Source: Microbacteriaceae bacterium PS02070
GTDB lineage: Bacteria > Actinomycetota > Actinomycetes > Actinomycetales > Microbacteriaceae
Assembly: GCA_029959865.1 (NCBI GenBank)
Contig: JASCPE010000003.1
Span: forward strand, 186,001 to 250,000
Reading direction: 5' to 3'
Length of the DNA: 64,000 nt
A program made the translations under genes and the position numbers. This document shows, in pieces, positions 1 through 8,860 of the stretch. A model generated the notes under the pieces. The model saw only the letters and a list, made by a program, of their open reading frames with translations, searched no databases and was not told where the DNA came from. Positions within the stretch are counted from its first letter, which is position 1. Every line of letters begins with the position of its first letter.

Positions 1-167
1 TCACCGCAGCATCCGTCGTAGTGGGTCTGTTTCTCACGGGTTGGATCAGCGCGGCCCTCGGCGGTGCGCCTCGGCGGCCCGCGATCGTGCGGAACGTGGT
101 GATGGGCGCGGCAACGATGCTCGCGACGTACCTCATCGGACTGCTGTTCGGTGTCGCGGTCAGCTAG
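1..167 (+). CDS. VIT1/CCC1-family transporter, 3' end only
   Basis: The window opens inside this gene; frame 3 is open from the first base to TAG at 165-167, giving about 54 C-terminal residues. They form a hydrophobic helix, a basic loop (GGAPRRPAIVR) and a last hydrophobic helix ending FGVAVS. This matches the C-terminus of VIT/CCC1-type (vacuolar iron transporter-like) membrane proteins, and closely resembles in layout the C-terminus of the complete VIT protein at 54180-54905 (ISAHIGGSSRRRAVIR then a final helix). The family carries Fe2+/Mn2+ across membranes. Only the tail is visible, so the family call rests on this resemblance. The next gene starts 11 bp downstream, suggesting co-transcription. 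Confidence 0.55.
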   Translation, partial: TAASVVVGLFLTGWISAALGGAPRRPAIVRNVVMGAATMLATYLIGLLFGVAVS

Positions 168-178
168 AGAAGAGAACA

Positions 179-754
179 ATGAACGTTGACAGCATCATCA
201 CGGTCAGCTGGTGGATGATTCTTCCGCTTGGAATTATCGGCAGCCTGTTGCACTTCTTGTTCGACTGGACCGGCCATAACCGTGTCGCGGCCATCTTCAG
301 CGCGGTGAATGAGAGCTACTGGGAACGCATCAAGATCGCGGTGTGGCCCGTCGTGGTCTTGCACGTCGCACTCTTCGCCGCGGGCGGATATCAGCACCCG
401 TCATTCCTCCCGGCATCCACAATTGCGCTGTACTCGATTCCGATCAGCATGATTGGTCTCATTTTTCTCTATAAGGCGATCACGAAACGGAACGTGCTCT
501 GGCTCGATATCACTGTGTTCTTCATCGTGATTGCGATCGCACAAGCCATCTTCGTGTTGATCCTGGGTGACCTCGCCGCGTCAACCGCAATGATTGTGCT
601 CTCCTCGCTGTTCTTTGTCGGGCTGCTCGCGGCCTTCTCGCGCTTCACGTTTCGACCACCGCGCGAGCCGGACGTGTTCGTCGACCCGTTGAATCAGAAA
701 TACGGTCTGCGGGCGCACCCCGATCTCGATGCCGAGGAACGTATGAGGCATTAA
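179..754 (+). CDS. DUF6512 family membrane protein
   Basis: A 191-residue integral membrane protein with about five or six hydrophobic segments. Early residues carry the pattern LLHFLFDW followed by AVNESYWERIKIAVWP, which I recognise as the conserved core of the DUF6512 family; function unknown. The ATG at 179 is chosen over longer in-frame starts because it follows a purine-rich AGAGAAGAGAAC stretch and gives a membrane protein from residue 1, whereas the upstream extension reads as the shadow of the preceding gene. It ends with a charged cytosolic tail (DLDAEERMRH). It probably shares a transcript with the truncated VIT-like gene upstream. Membership of the neighbouring integrated element cannot be judged. 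Confidence 0.7.
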   Translation: MNVDSIITVSWWMILPLGIIGSLLHFLFDWTGHNRVAAIFSAVNESYWERIKIAVWPVVVLHVALFAAGGYQHPSFLPASTIALYSIPISMIGLIFLYKAITKRNVLWLDITVFFIVIAIAQAIFVLILGDLAASTAMIVLSSLFFVGLLAAFSRFTFRPPREPDVFVDPLNQKYGLRAHPDLDAEERMRH

Positions 755-851
755 GCCTGCCCACTTGGGTCGAGAGAGCCGACGGGGTACAGGGACACGA
801 ATGGGGCTATAGAGCACCTCTTGAACGAGACACACGATCAAGGAGGATGTC

Positions 852-1834
852 ATGCCCACGCTCTCAGAGTTCGCTACGGATGATCGTGCCGCTCGTATGG
901 CGCTTTCGTTCGTCGGAACCCCGAACGACCCCACGACCGGACACTTGCTTGAGCAGGTCGGAGCCGTCGAGCTAATCAAGCTGGTGAGCAAGGATGGCCC
1001 AGTTCCGGGAATGGATGACATTGCGACAGCCGTGTGGCGCGACCGCATTCGCTCTGCAACGACGCTGGAGCATCTTGCAACAAGGATCGGCGGCGCCCGT
1101 TCCTTTCGGGTGATTATCCCGAGCGATCCAGATTGGCCCGCTGCCCTGAACGATCTCGGCGATCGCACACCATACGCGCTGTGGGCAAAGGGCCGCACCG
1201 AACTGCTCTCGACCCCAATCTCGCAGCGGATCACGATCACGGGGCACGAGCTGCAACTTCTTATGGCGCTCACGTCACGGAGGAACTCTGTGATGACTTG
1301 ATGACGAACGGTAAGACGCTTGTCGCCGGGGCCGCCTACGGCATCGATGGATCAGTACATCAGGCAGCACTTCGACGCGGAGGTGACACCATCGCTGTGC
1401 TGGCATCCGGTATTGATCGTCCATACCCAATGGGGCACGCTGATTTGCTTGAACGCGTGGGCAATCGAGGTCTCACAGTTTCCGAGGTGCCGCCCGGCAC
1501 CGCGCCCACTCGCCAACGTTTCCTCGATCGGGCTCGGATTCTCGGCGCACTATCGGGCACGACCGTGGTGGTTGAAGCTGGCGCTCGTTCAGGCTCGCTG
1601 CGAATCGCGCATGAGGCTGCGGAACTAGGACGCCAGGTAGGAGCTGTGCCCGGCCCGGTAACCAGCGCGGCGAGCGCGGGCACGAATCTGTTACTGCAAC
1701 AGGGAATGGCTCGTGTCGTCACGAACGGCCATGACGTAGCCGAACTAGCAGACCAAAAAGGAGGCGCCCCCGAACGGATGTCGATCCGTCAGGGGGCGAC
1801 CCGTGTTGCTGCGCAGCACAGCCGGGTGCTGTGA
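852..1834 (+). pseudogene. dprA: dprA/smf-like DNA-processing protein, frameshifted
   Basis: Two adjacent frames together encode a DprA-like protein. The first (852-1301) gives the N-terminal part, through SFRVIIPSDPDWPAALNDL to QRITITG. The second gives GARAATSYG, then AAYGID, AGARSGSLRIA and VPGPVTSAASAGTNLLLQQG, the Rossmann core that binds single-stranded DNA and loads RecA. They join at the G run at 1241-1244: one extra G restores GARAATSYG in frame, so a one-base deletion (or a sequencing miscount) explains the break. A good AAGGAGG lies 5' of the ATG at 852. Its closeness to xis and int suggests an accessory element-borne copy, not the housekeeping dprA usually found near rnhB. The second frame runs through a terminator hairpin at its 3' end, so the natural stop may have been altered. 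Confidence 0.75.
1755..1798 (-). terminator. Intrinsic terminator after xis
   Basis: CGCCCCC plus ACGGAT pairs with ATCCGT plus GGGGGCG around a GTCG loop, with one 2-nt internal bulge. The AAAAA at 1755-1759 on the plus strand is a T tract just after the hairpin when read on the minus strand. It lies 40 bp past the xis stop, so it most likely ends the int-xis transcript. It overlaps the end of the dprA reading frame. Confidence 0.7.
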
Positions 1835-1837
1835 CCT

Positions 1838-2044
1838 TCATTTCATGTTGGGCATCTCGACGACAAGCGCGTCACGTATCTCCTCAACGTCGACGCGAAT
1901 GAGTCTGCCGATTCGATACCCGCGCACGGTTCCGTCTGCGATGCGACGTCGAATCGTCTTCGTCGAGACACCGAACATGTCAGCGGCTTTCGTCAGCGAG
2001 ATGAGTCCTTGCTCAGGACTCTCGGATCGGGTTTGGACAGTCAT
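1838..2044 (-). CDS. Excisionase-like helix-turn-helix protein
   Basis: A 68-residue protein whose centre reads LTKAADMFGVSTKTIRRRIADGTVRGYRIGRLIRV, a MerR/excisionase-type winged helix (helix_turn_helix_17). Such small proteins next to a tyrosine integrase usually bind the attachment region and bias recombination to excision. The ATG at 2044 is preceded by GGAGG at good spacing; longer in-frame starts lack one. It lies 70 bp after the integrase stop on the same strand and ahead of the terminator, so int and xis form one transcript. Function follows from the fold and the neighbour and has not been shown otherwise. Confidence 0.8.
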   Translation of the reverse strand: MTVQTRSESPEQGLISLTKAADMFGVSTKTIRRRIADGTVRGYRIGRLIRVDVEEIRDALVVEMPNMK

Positions 2045-2114
2045 GGTGATACCTCCGGGTCGGCTAGTTGGTTTCACCTCACAGGTGTCCCTCGGTGTCC
2101 ATACCCGACGCATA

Positions 2115-3404
2115 TCAGCCCGTCGGATCGCCCTCAGCTTGCGCGATACTCGCTGTCACACGATCACTCATTCGATCGGCAAGCTCTCGATCGCGGCTCA
2201 TCGTCGCGTGCTGGTAGCGCAACACGATGTGGATATCCGCGTGGCCCCCACGCCTCATCAGTTCGGCGAGCGTCGCGCCCTCCTGCGCGAAGATTGTGAG
2301 CCCTGTGTGTCGCAGATCATGGAATCTGAAGCGGTGCGGCAATCCCTCAACCTCGTCACGCGCATCCATCCACAGGTACCCCCACCGAGTGTTGGACAAT
2401 GGGATCGAGCCCTTCGCATCTGTCGGCAGCACTGGAGCGTTAGTCTCCGACCCTACATATGTGTCCAAGTGCTGCCGCAGTCGCGTGAGCATCAATTTTG
2501 GGATGCTCAACGACCTCTGCCCCGCCTCGGTCTTGAGCGTTGTGTACCCACCCGTGTTCGCGTTGAGCTGCCTCCGTACATGCAGCGTCGCGCTACCGTC
2601 ATCGCGCCACTCGATGTCGCGACGCTGAAGACCAAGACACTCGCCACGTCGCAACTGACACCATGCAGCCAGCAAGACCGCGATCGCCCACTTCTCTGGC
2701 ACTGCCGCGTACAACGCCTCGACCTGGACCGGGGTTGCGACATCGTCTCCGGAATCATGATCAGCGTCGTGGCGCACGGACTTCTGCTTAGGAACCGAAA
2801 CGTCCGGGACCGAAGGAATGAGACCTTCGCGCGCGGCCTGCCTCAGGATCAGCATGAGAACGACCAGCACAGGTCGGGTGATGCCATTGAACTTCGATTT
2901 GGGGTTCAACGGTGCCGGAATCTGATCGAGTCGATCAGTCATGTTCCTAATGCGCTCCACATCGATCTCGCGGAGAGGGGTACTGCCAAACTCAGGGATG
3001 AGATAGCCAGTAACCTTGCCCTTGTAGGAGCGCACCGTACCAGCTGCTCTCTGCTTACCCTGACGATTCGGCTCGTCCTTGATCATCTTCAGCCAGCGCT
3101 CCGCGTACTCGTCGAAACCCATCGACCTGGCGGTCTCTGCGGCGACCTCCGCGCGGAGTCGTGCCGCGGTGACCTCTGGAGGTTCCCACAGCCCCCGCGC
3201 CATCCGCGTCTGGAGACTCGCCAGCCACGTGCGGGCGTCAGTCTTGGTGAGGAATGTGCGCGGCTTGTCCTCGTCAGTTCTGGCGGTGTAGGTCTTCCCG
3301 TCCGGTCCCGGATATCTGACCTGCCACCGACCGGAAGGAAGTTTCCTCAACCTTCCCCATGCCTCCCGTTTGACCGTGGTACTCGCTTGTGTTGTGGTGC
3401 TCAT
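2115..3404 (-). CDS. int: Tyrosine recombinase / phage-type integrase
   Basis: A 429-residue site-specific recombinase. Residues about 10-60 form an AP2-like arm-binding domain (GRWQVRYPGPDGK), 95-190 a SAM-like core-binding domain, and 225-415 the catalytic domain. All catalytic residues are visible: R252, K291, H362-x-x-R365, H388 (GGHAD) and nucleophile Y397 (LRYQHAT). The ATG at 3404 is chosen because GGGAGG sits 5 nt upstream; the adjacent ATG at 3407 would be too close. The gene looks intact. The 5' flank carries clustered heptamers that may be arm sites, and the nrdF terminator lies just beyond, so this is the int-proximal end of an integrated element. The far end is not in the window. 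Confidence 0.93.
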   Translation of the reverse strand: MSTTTQASTTVKREAWGRLRKLPSGRWQVRYPGPDGKTYTARTDEDKPRTFLTKTDARTWLASLQTRMARGLWEPPEVTAARLRAEVAAETARSMGFDEYAERWLKMIKDEPNRQGKQRAAGTVRSYKGKVTGYLIPEFGSTPLREIDVERIRNMTDRLDQIPAPLNPKSKFNGITRPVLVVLMLILRQAAREGLIPSVPDVSVPKQKSVRHDADHDSGDDVATPVQVEALYAAVPEKWAIAVLLAAWCQLRRGECLGLQRRDIEWRDDGSATLHVRRQLNANTGGYTTLKTEAGQRSLSIPKLMLTRLRQHLDTYVGSETNAPVLPTDAKGSIPLSNTRWGYLWMDARDEVEGLPHRFRFHDLRHTGLTIFAQEGATLAELMRRGGHADIHIVLRYQHATMSRDRELADRMSDRVTASIAQAEGDPTG

Positions 3405-3445
3405 CATGGCCTCCCGTGGACTCGAATGGACTCCTGCGGGCGGCC

Positions 3446-3633
3446 GTGCCCGTTCGTGCCCCTCTTCACTGACGGGGCGCAGGTTCCGCGTGATTCCGCG
3501 GCTCCCGCGCTCATTTGTGCACACGATGGGGCACGTTGGGGCACGGCCTGGAGGGCACGTGAACCCGAAATCTGGGCCCGCGAGCACCTCCTCTCCCATG
3601 TGGAAGGTGGGCGCGTGCCCCCTACGTGCCCCT
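3446..3633. repeat. Clustered GTGCCCC/GGGGCAC heptamers, candidate integrase or Xis arm sites
   Basis: Five exact copies occur: GTGCCCC at 3456, 3615 and 3626, and its complement GGGGCAC at 3528 and 3538, with near copies at 3446 (GTGCCCG) and 3552 (AGGGCAC). Two pairs are spaced 10 and 11 bp, one helical turn, and the pairs are inverted relative to each other. This is the layout expected for recombinase arm-type or excisionase sites. The assignment is inference. Confidence 0.5.
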
Positions 3634-3689
3634 CTGAATGGATATTGCTGTTCATCTCTGTCCTCCTTTGTCTTTCGACTGGAGGCACG

Positions 3690-3729
3690 AAAAACGCCCC
3701 GGATCTGCGAAAACTCGCAGATCCGGGGC
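3690..3729 (-). terminator. Intrinsic terminator of the nrd operon
   Basis: GCCCCGGATCTGCG pairs perfectly with CGCAGATCCGGGGC across a 6-nt loop (hairpin 3696-3729). On the minus strand it is followed by GTTTTT. It begins 40 bp after the nrdF stop, a textbook rho-independent terminator. Confidence 0.9.
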
Positions 3730-3768
3730 GCGATCAGGCCTTTTGTAAGACCCTTCAGAACTGAACTT

Positions 3769-4770
<1,002 letters not shown>

Positions 4771-4778
4771 TCAGCGGA

Positions 4779-6944
4779 TTAGAGCGTGCAGGAGACGCAT
4801 CCGTCTACTTCCGTGCCCTCCAGAGCCATCTGGCGGAGGCGGATGTAGTAGATGGTCTTGATGCCCTTGCGCCATGCGTAGATCTGCGCCCTGTTGATGT
4901 CGCGCGTGGTGGCGGTGTCCTTGAAGAACAGCGTCAGCGACAGGCCCTGATCAACGTGCTGCGTGGCGGCGGCGTAGGTGTCGATGACCTTCTCGTAACC
5001 GATCTCGTACGCGTCCTGGTAGTACTCCAGGTTCTCGTTGCTCATGAACGGAGCCGGGTAGTAGACGCGACCGAGCTTGCCTTCCTTGCGGATCTCGATC
5101 TTCGCCGCGATCGGGTGGATCGAGCTCGTGGAGTTATTGATGTAAGAGATCGACCCGGTGGGCGGGACAGCCTGCAGGTTCTGGTTGTAGATCCCGTGCT
5201 CCTGGATGCTCGCCTTCAGCTCACGCCAGTCGTCCTGCGTCGGAATGTGGTGACCGGCGAACAGTTCCTTCGCGCGCTCGGTCTGCGGCGCCCACTCCTG
5301 CTCGATGTACTTGTCGAAGAACTCGCCCGACGCGTACGTGGAGTTTTCGAACCCGTCGAAGGCGTGCCCACGCTCGATCGCAAGGTTGTTCGACGCACGC
5401 AGGGCGTGGAAGAGGACCGTGTAGAAGTAGATGTTCGTGAAGTCGATGCCCTCTTCCGAACCGTAGTAGACGTGCTCACGTGCGAGGTATCCGTGCAGGT
5501 TCATCTGGCCGAGCCCGATCGCGTGCGAACGATCGTTGCCCTCTTCGATCGAGCGCACCGAGCGGATGTGGCTCTGGTCCGAGACGGCCGTGAGGCCACG
5601 GATCGCGGTCTCCACCGTGCGACCGAAGTCCGGCGAATCCATCGCGAGCGCGATGTTGAGCGAACCCAGGTTGCAGGAGATGTCCTTACCGATCTGGTCA
5701 TAGGACAGGTCGTCGTTGTAGGTCGTGGGTGAGTTGACCTGGAGGATCTCGCTGCAGAGGTTCGACATGTTGATTCGACCGGCGATCGGGTTCGCCTTGT
5801 TCACCGTGTCCTCGAACATGATGTACGGATAGCCCGATTCGAACTGGATCTCCGCGAGCGTCTGGAAGAACTCGCGCGCATTGATCTTGGTCTTCTTGAT
5901 GCGAGAGTCATCGACCATCTCGCGGTACTTCTCGGTGACGGAAATGTCACCGAACGGCACGCCGTACACGCGCTCGACGTCGTACGGGGAGAACAGGTAC
6001 ATGTCCTCACCGTTCTTGGCGAGCTCAAACGTGATGTCCGGAATGACGACACCGAGGGAGAGAGTCTTGATACGGATCTTCTCGTCGGCGTTCTCACGCT
6101 TGGTGTCAAGGAAGCGCATGATGTCCGGGTGGTGCGCGGACAGGTACACCGCACCGGCCCCCTGACGGGCACCGAGCTGGTTGGCGTAGCTGAAGCTGTC
6201 TTCGAGCAGCTTCATGACGGGAATGATGCCGCTGGACTGGTTCTCGATCTGCTTGATCGGAGCGCCCGACTCGCGGATGTTCGAGAGCAGCAGAGCCACG
6301 CCGCCACCACGCTTGGACAGCTGGAGGGCGGAGTTGATGCCGCGGGCGATCGACTCCATGTTGTCTTCGATGCGCAGCAGGAAGCAGGAGACCAGCTCGC
6401 CGCGCTGCGCCTTGCCGGTGTTGAGGAAGGTGGGCGTGGCCGGCTGGAAGCGACCGGAGATGATCTCGTCGACGAGGTGCTCGGCAAGAGCCTGGTCGCC
6501 GTCGGCGAGGCCGAGAGCGGTCATCACGACGCGATCTTCGAACCGCTCCAGGTAGCGCTTGCCATCGAAGGTCTTCAGCGTGTAGCTCGTGTAGTACTTG
6601 AAGGCTCCGAGGAAGGTCTCGAAGCGGAACTTCGCGTCGTACGCGCGCTGGCTGAGCGCCTCGATGAACTCGAACGGGTACTTCTCGAGAACGGCGCCCT
6701 CGTAGTACTCCTTCTCAACGAGGTAGTCCAGCCGCTCCTTGAGGGAGTGGAAGAAGACGGTGTTCTGGTTGACGTGCTGAAGGAAGTACTCGCGTGCGGC
6801 GCGCTTGTCCGCGTCGAACTGGATGTTGCCCTGCTCGTCGTACAGGTTCAGCATCGCGTTGAGGGAGTGGTAGTCCATCCCCTCGAACAGCGGGTTGTGC
6901 TTGAAGTCTGCCTGAGCCTGAGGTGCTACTGCCGATTCCACCAT
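4779..6944 (-). CDS. nrdE: Ribonucleotide reductase class Ib, large subunit
   Basis: The 721-residue catalytic subunit reducing ribonucleoside diphosphates. The active-site residues are all present: redox pair C187 (GELVSCF) and C424 ([10 protein letters not shown]), thiyl C397 with N395 and E399 (SNLCSEI). The C-terminal GCVSCTL supplies C716 and C719, which NrdH re-reduces. Each numbered residue is offset by nine from the Salmonella NrdE numbers I recall. The N-terminus lacks an ATP-cone, as expected for class Ib. The ATG at 6944 lies 19 nt inside the end of nrdI, so translation is coupled. No intein or insertion is visible. Confidence 0.97.
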   Translation of the reverse strand: MVESAVAPQAQADFKHNPLFEGMDYHSLNAMLNLYDEQGNIQFDADKRAAREYFLQHVNQNTVFFHSLKERLDYLVEKEYYEGAVLEKYPFEFIEALSQRAYDAKFRFETFLGAFKYYTSYTLKTFDGKRYLERFEDRVVMTALGLADGDQALAEHLVDEIISGRFQPATPTFLNTGKAQRGELVSCFLLRIEDNMESIARGINSALQLSKRGGGVALLLSNIRESGAPIKQIENQSSGIIPVMKLLEDSFSYANQLGARQGAGAVYLSAHHPDIMRFLDTKRENADEKIRIKTLSLGVVIPDITFELAKNGEDMYLFSPYDVERVYGVPFGDISVTEKYREMVDDSRIKKTKINAREFFQTLAEIQFESGYPYIMFEDTVNKANPIAGRINMSNLCSEILQVNSPTTYNDDLSYDQIGKDISCNLGSLNIALAMDSPDFGRTVETAIRGLTAVSDQSHIRSVRSIEEGNDRSHAIGLGQMNLHGYLAREHVYYGSEEGIDFTNIYFYTVLFHALRASNNLAIERGHAFDGFENSTYASGEFFDKYIEQEWAPQTERAKELFAGHHIPTQDDWRELKASIQEHGIYNQNLQAVPPTGSISYINNSTSSIHPIAAKIEIRKEGKLGRVYYPAPFMSNENLEYYQDAYEIGYEKVIDTYAAATQHVDQGLSLTLFFKDTATTRDINRAQIYAWRKGIKTIYYIRLRQMALEGTEVDGCVSCTL

Positions 6945-7360
6945 CGTTCCAATCCGTCGCTTACGCGATCGACGTCGTCCGACGTGCCGAACAGTTCAAG
7001 CCGGTACAAGTGCGGCACGTGGCACTTGCGACTGATGATGTCGCCAGCGAGGCAGAAGGCCTCGCCGAAGTTGGTGTTTCCCGCGGAGATGACACCGCGG
7101 ATGAGGGAGCGGTTATGCGCGTCATTCAGGAACCTGATGACCTGCTTGGGAACCGCTCCCTTTTCGTGTCCGCGTCCCTTGCCTCCCCCATACGTCGGAG
7201 TGACGAGCACGAAGGGCTCATCGACCTCGACCGGGGGCTCCTGGGCATGGAGCGGAATGCGTTGGGCAGGAAGTCCCAGCTTCTCGATGAAGCGGGCCGT
7301 ATTGCCCGAGACGCTGGAGAAATAGACGAGCAGCGGTGCGCTCGTCGCGACCGCGCTCAT
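6926..7360 (-). CDS. nrdI: NrdI flavodoxin-like protein
   Basis: A 144-residue FMN protein that supplies superoxide or peroxide to assemble the Mn(III)2-tyrosyl radical in NrdF. The phosphate loop [11 protein letters not shown] is at about residues 14-24, with TPTYGGG and the glycine-rich stretch [15 protein letters not shown] typical of NrdI. Starts 3 bp after nrdH and overlaps nrdE by 19 nt, in the usual H-I-E-F order. Confidence 0.95.
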   Translation of the reverse strand: MSAVATSAPLLVYFSSVSGNTARFIEKLGLPAQRIPLHAQEPPVEVDEPFVLVTPTYGGGKGRGHEKGAVPKQVIRFLNDAHNRSLIRGVISAGNTNFGEAFCLAGDIISRKCHVPHLYRLELFGTSDDVDRVSDGLERWWNRQ

Positions 7361-7363
7361 CTG

Positions 7364-7597
7364 TCAGCCCAGTCGAGCAGCGAGCTCGTCGATCTTGTCG
7401 GGACGGAAGCCCGACCAGTGATCCTCGTCGGTGATGACGACGGGCGCCTGCAGGTAGCCGAGCGACTTCACGCGCTCGAGCGCTGCAGCATCTTCGGATA
7501 GGTCGAGGACTTCGTAGTCGATGCCCTTCGAGTCGAGCGCGCGATAGGTCGCGTTGCACTGCACACAAGCCGGCTTCGTGTAGACCGTGATCGACAT
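7364..7597 (-). CDS. nrdH: Glutaredoxin-like NrdH-redoxin
   Basis: A 77-residue thioredoxin-reductase-dependent redoxin that reduces NrdE. The redox motif CVQC is at C11-C14, and the C-terminal half has WSGFRPDKI, the NrdH signature. The ATG at 7597 is chosen because it gives the canonical N-terminus MSITVYTKPAC and follows a GAGGAGG box; the longer open frame upstream has no family similarity. First gene of the operon, so the 507-nt gap upstream should contain its promoter. Confidence 0.96.
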   Translation of the reverse strand: MSITVYTKPACVQCNATYRALDSKGIDYEVLDLSEDAAALERVKSLGYLQAPVVITDEDHWSGFRPDKIDELAARLG

Positions 7598-7779
7598 GAT
7601 GACCGAGCCTCCTCTTCGTTCGTTTGCGGGTGATGCGTTCGTGTGGGTGATGGTGCTGTTGACGATGCGGAAATTCGTCTCCGCCGATGCGGTAATGACA
7701 GCCGGGGCGACCATGCGGTGCCTCTGCCATTCACGTGCCGTTGAGTGCGGTGTCCCTGCAGCCCCCTGCCGGGAGATCA

Positions 7780-7840
7780 ATACTACATATGGGTACCGAC
7801 ATTGGAAGCAACCACTAGGGGTAGTAGTTACACGCGTGTA
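7780..7840. promoter_or_regulatory. Candidate paired NrdR boxes plus palindrome upstream of nrdH
   Basis: ATACTACATATGGGTA (7780-7795) and CCACTAGGGGTAGTAG (7812-7827) both keep the CTA core of NrdR boxes and start 32 bp apart, the usual spacing of tandem NrdR boxes (about three helical turns). A perfect palindrome TACACGCGTGTA follows at 7829-7840. Each box matches the consensus I recall (acaCWATATATWGtgt) at only 9-10 of 16 positions, so spacing and location carry much of the call. Confidence 0.5.
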
Positions 7841-7873
7841 GTTTTTCACGTTCATCCCCAGGCCGCTCACACC

Positions 7874-8017
7874 TTATCCACCGTTTTCTCCACAAGCAGC
7901 GCACCACCCCTCTCCACCGAAAACGCCTGAATCCTGCGCCTTTCTGTGGAGCCGCTCGCACCTATCCACAGGGAGGGCCTCCCTGACCGCCCGGCGCGAG
8001 GAAATTTCTGTGGAGAA
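7874..8017. promoter_or_regulatory. Cluster of DnaA-box-like 9-mers
   Basis: Four 9-mers differ from TTATCCACA at one position: TTATCCACC (7874), TTCTCCACA (7886), CTATCCACA (7962) and TTCTCCACA on the minus strand (8009-8017). A looser copy lies near 7943. DnaA regulates nrd genes in E. coli; a similar role here is inference. Confidence 0.35.
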
Positions 8018-8104
8018 CACGTCCCCGGCGTGTCGTGGGTGTGGGCCCGTCACGCCGTGTCACGAGACGGGCCCGTCCCGCTCGCACCGTCTTAGGCTGA
8101 AGGC

Positions 8105-8860
8105 ATGGTCGCACCCGTCGTTCTCCCCCGGATCGCCTGGGGCGATCCCTCGTCCGCCCGTCGCGCGCTGCTCGTTCACGGGCTTGGATCCACCGGCGCC
8201 TTGATGTGGCGGTTCGGCGAGGCCCTCGCCGCAGCCGGGTGGTATGCGGAGGCCGTCGACCTGCGCGGTCACGGCCGCGCGCCGCGCGCGCTGGACTACT
8301 CCATCGAGGCCTTCGTCTCAGACCTCCTGCACACTCGCCCGTCCGAGGGCGAGTGGAGCCTCGTCGTCGGACATTCGCTGGGCAGCACGACGTCGGTCGT
8401 GGCCTCAGCGCGCGATCCTCGGTGGACACAGCGCCTGGTCCTGATCGATCCCGCCATCTACCTCAGCGAGCAGCAGCGACAGGAGGTCCGTGACTCTCAG
8501 GAGGAGTCCTTCGCCGCGTCTTCGGTCGAGGACATTCGTGCCGCCCACCCGCACTGGCACCCCCAGGACGTCGAACTCAAGCACCTGGCAACGACCGAGG
8601 GATCGCGCTGGGCGATCGAGCAGACGACCCCGCAGAACCCGTCGTGGGATGTGCGCCCAGAGGCCGCTGAGGTGAGCGTCCCCACGCTCGTCATCGCCGG
8701 CGATCCCGAGGTGTACTCGCTCTTCCACGGCGACCTCGTCGATGAGGTGCTCACGAACGACAACTTCTCCCTGACGGTGATCCGCGGCGCTGGGCACAGT
8801 CCTCAGCGCGACAAGCCGGACGAGACGGCCAACGCTCTGCTGGCGTGGCTGGAGTCCTGA
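8105..8860 (+). CDS. Alpha/beta-fold hydrolase
   Basis: A 251-residue cytosolic alpha/beta hydrolase. The oxyanion motif HGLGS is near residue 25, the nucleophile elbow GHSLGS puts the serine at S91, the acid lies after TLVIAGDPEV, and the catalytic histidine is in GAGHSPQRDKP near the C-terminus. All triad parts are visible, so it should be an active esterase, lipase or C-C hydrolase; the substrate cannot be read from sequence. Its TGA overlaps the ATG of the acyl-CoA dehydrogenase gene (ATGATGG context), so the two are translationally coupled and may act on one acyl substrate. Confidence 0.85.
   Translation: MVAPVVLPRIAWGDPSSARRALLVHGLGSTGALMWRFGEALAAAGWYAEAVDLRGHGRAPRALDYSIEAFVSDLLHTRPSEGEWSLVVGHSLGSTTSVVASARDPRWTQRLVLIDPAIYLSEQQRQEVRDSQEESFAASSVEDIRAAHPHWHPQDVELKHLATTEGSRWAIEQTTPQNPSWDVRPEAAEVSVPTLVIAGDPEVYSLFHGDLVDEVLTNDNFSLTVIRGAGHSPQRDKPDETANALLAWLES

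Larger units (their letters stand above)
3405..3768. other. Intergenic region between int and nrdF; candidate attachment region
   Basis: This 364-nt gap holds no convincing gene. It contains the clustered GTGCCCC/GGGGCAC heptamers (3446-3633) and the strong nrdF terminator (3690-3729). As the upstream flank of a tyrosine integrase it is where one junction of the element would be expected. I cannot place the core crossover site because the other end of the element lies outside the window. Confidence 0.5.
7598..8104. other. Divergent intergenic region between nrdH and the hydrolase gene
   Basis: No gene is supported in this 507-nt gap. It holds an AT-richer stretch around 7780-7840 with candidate NrdR boxes and a perfect ACACGCGTGT palindrome, then a cluster of DnaA-box-like 9-mers (7874-8017). 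It must carry the nrd promoter (minus) and the promoter for the gene at 8105 (plus). Confidence 0.7.

Noticed and set aside
7598..7870. Longer NrdH frame
   Set aside because: NrdH proteins are about 75-80 residues starting M-x-x-T-V-Y; the upstream part has no similarity and overlaps the NrdR-box region.
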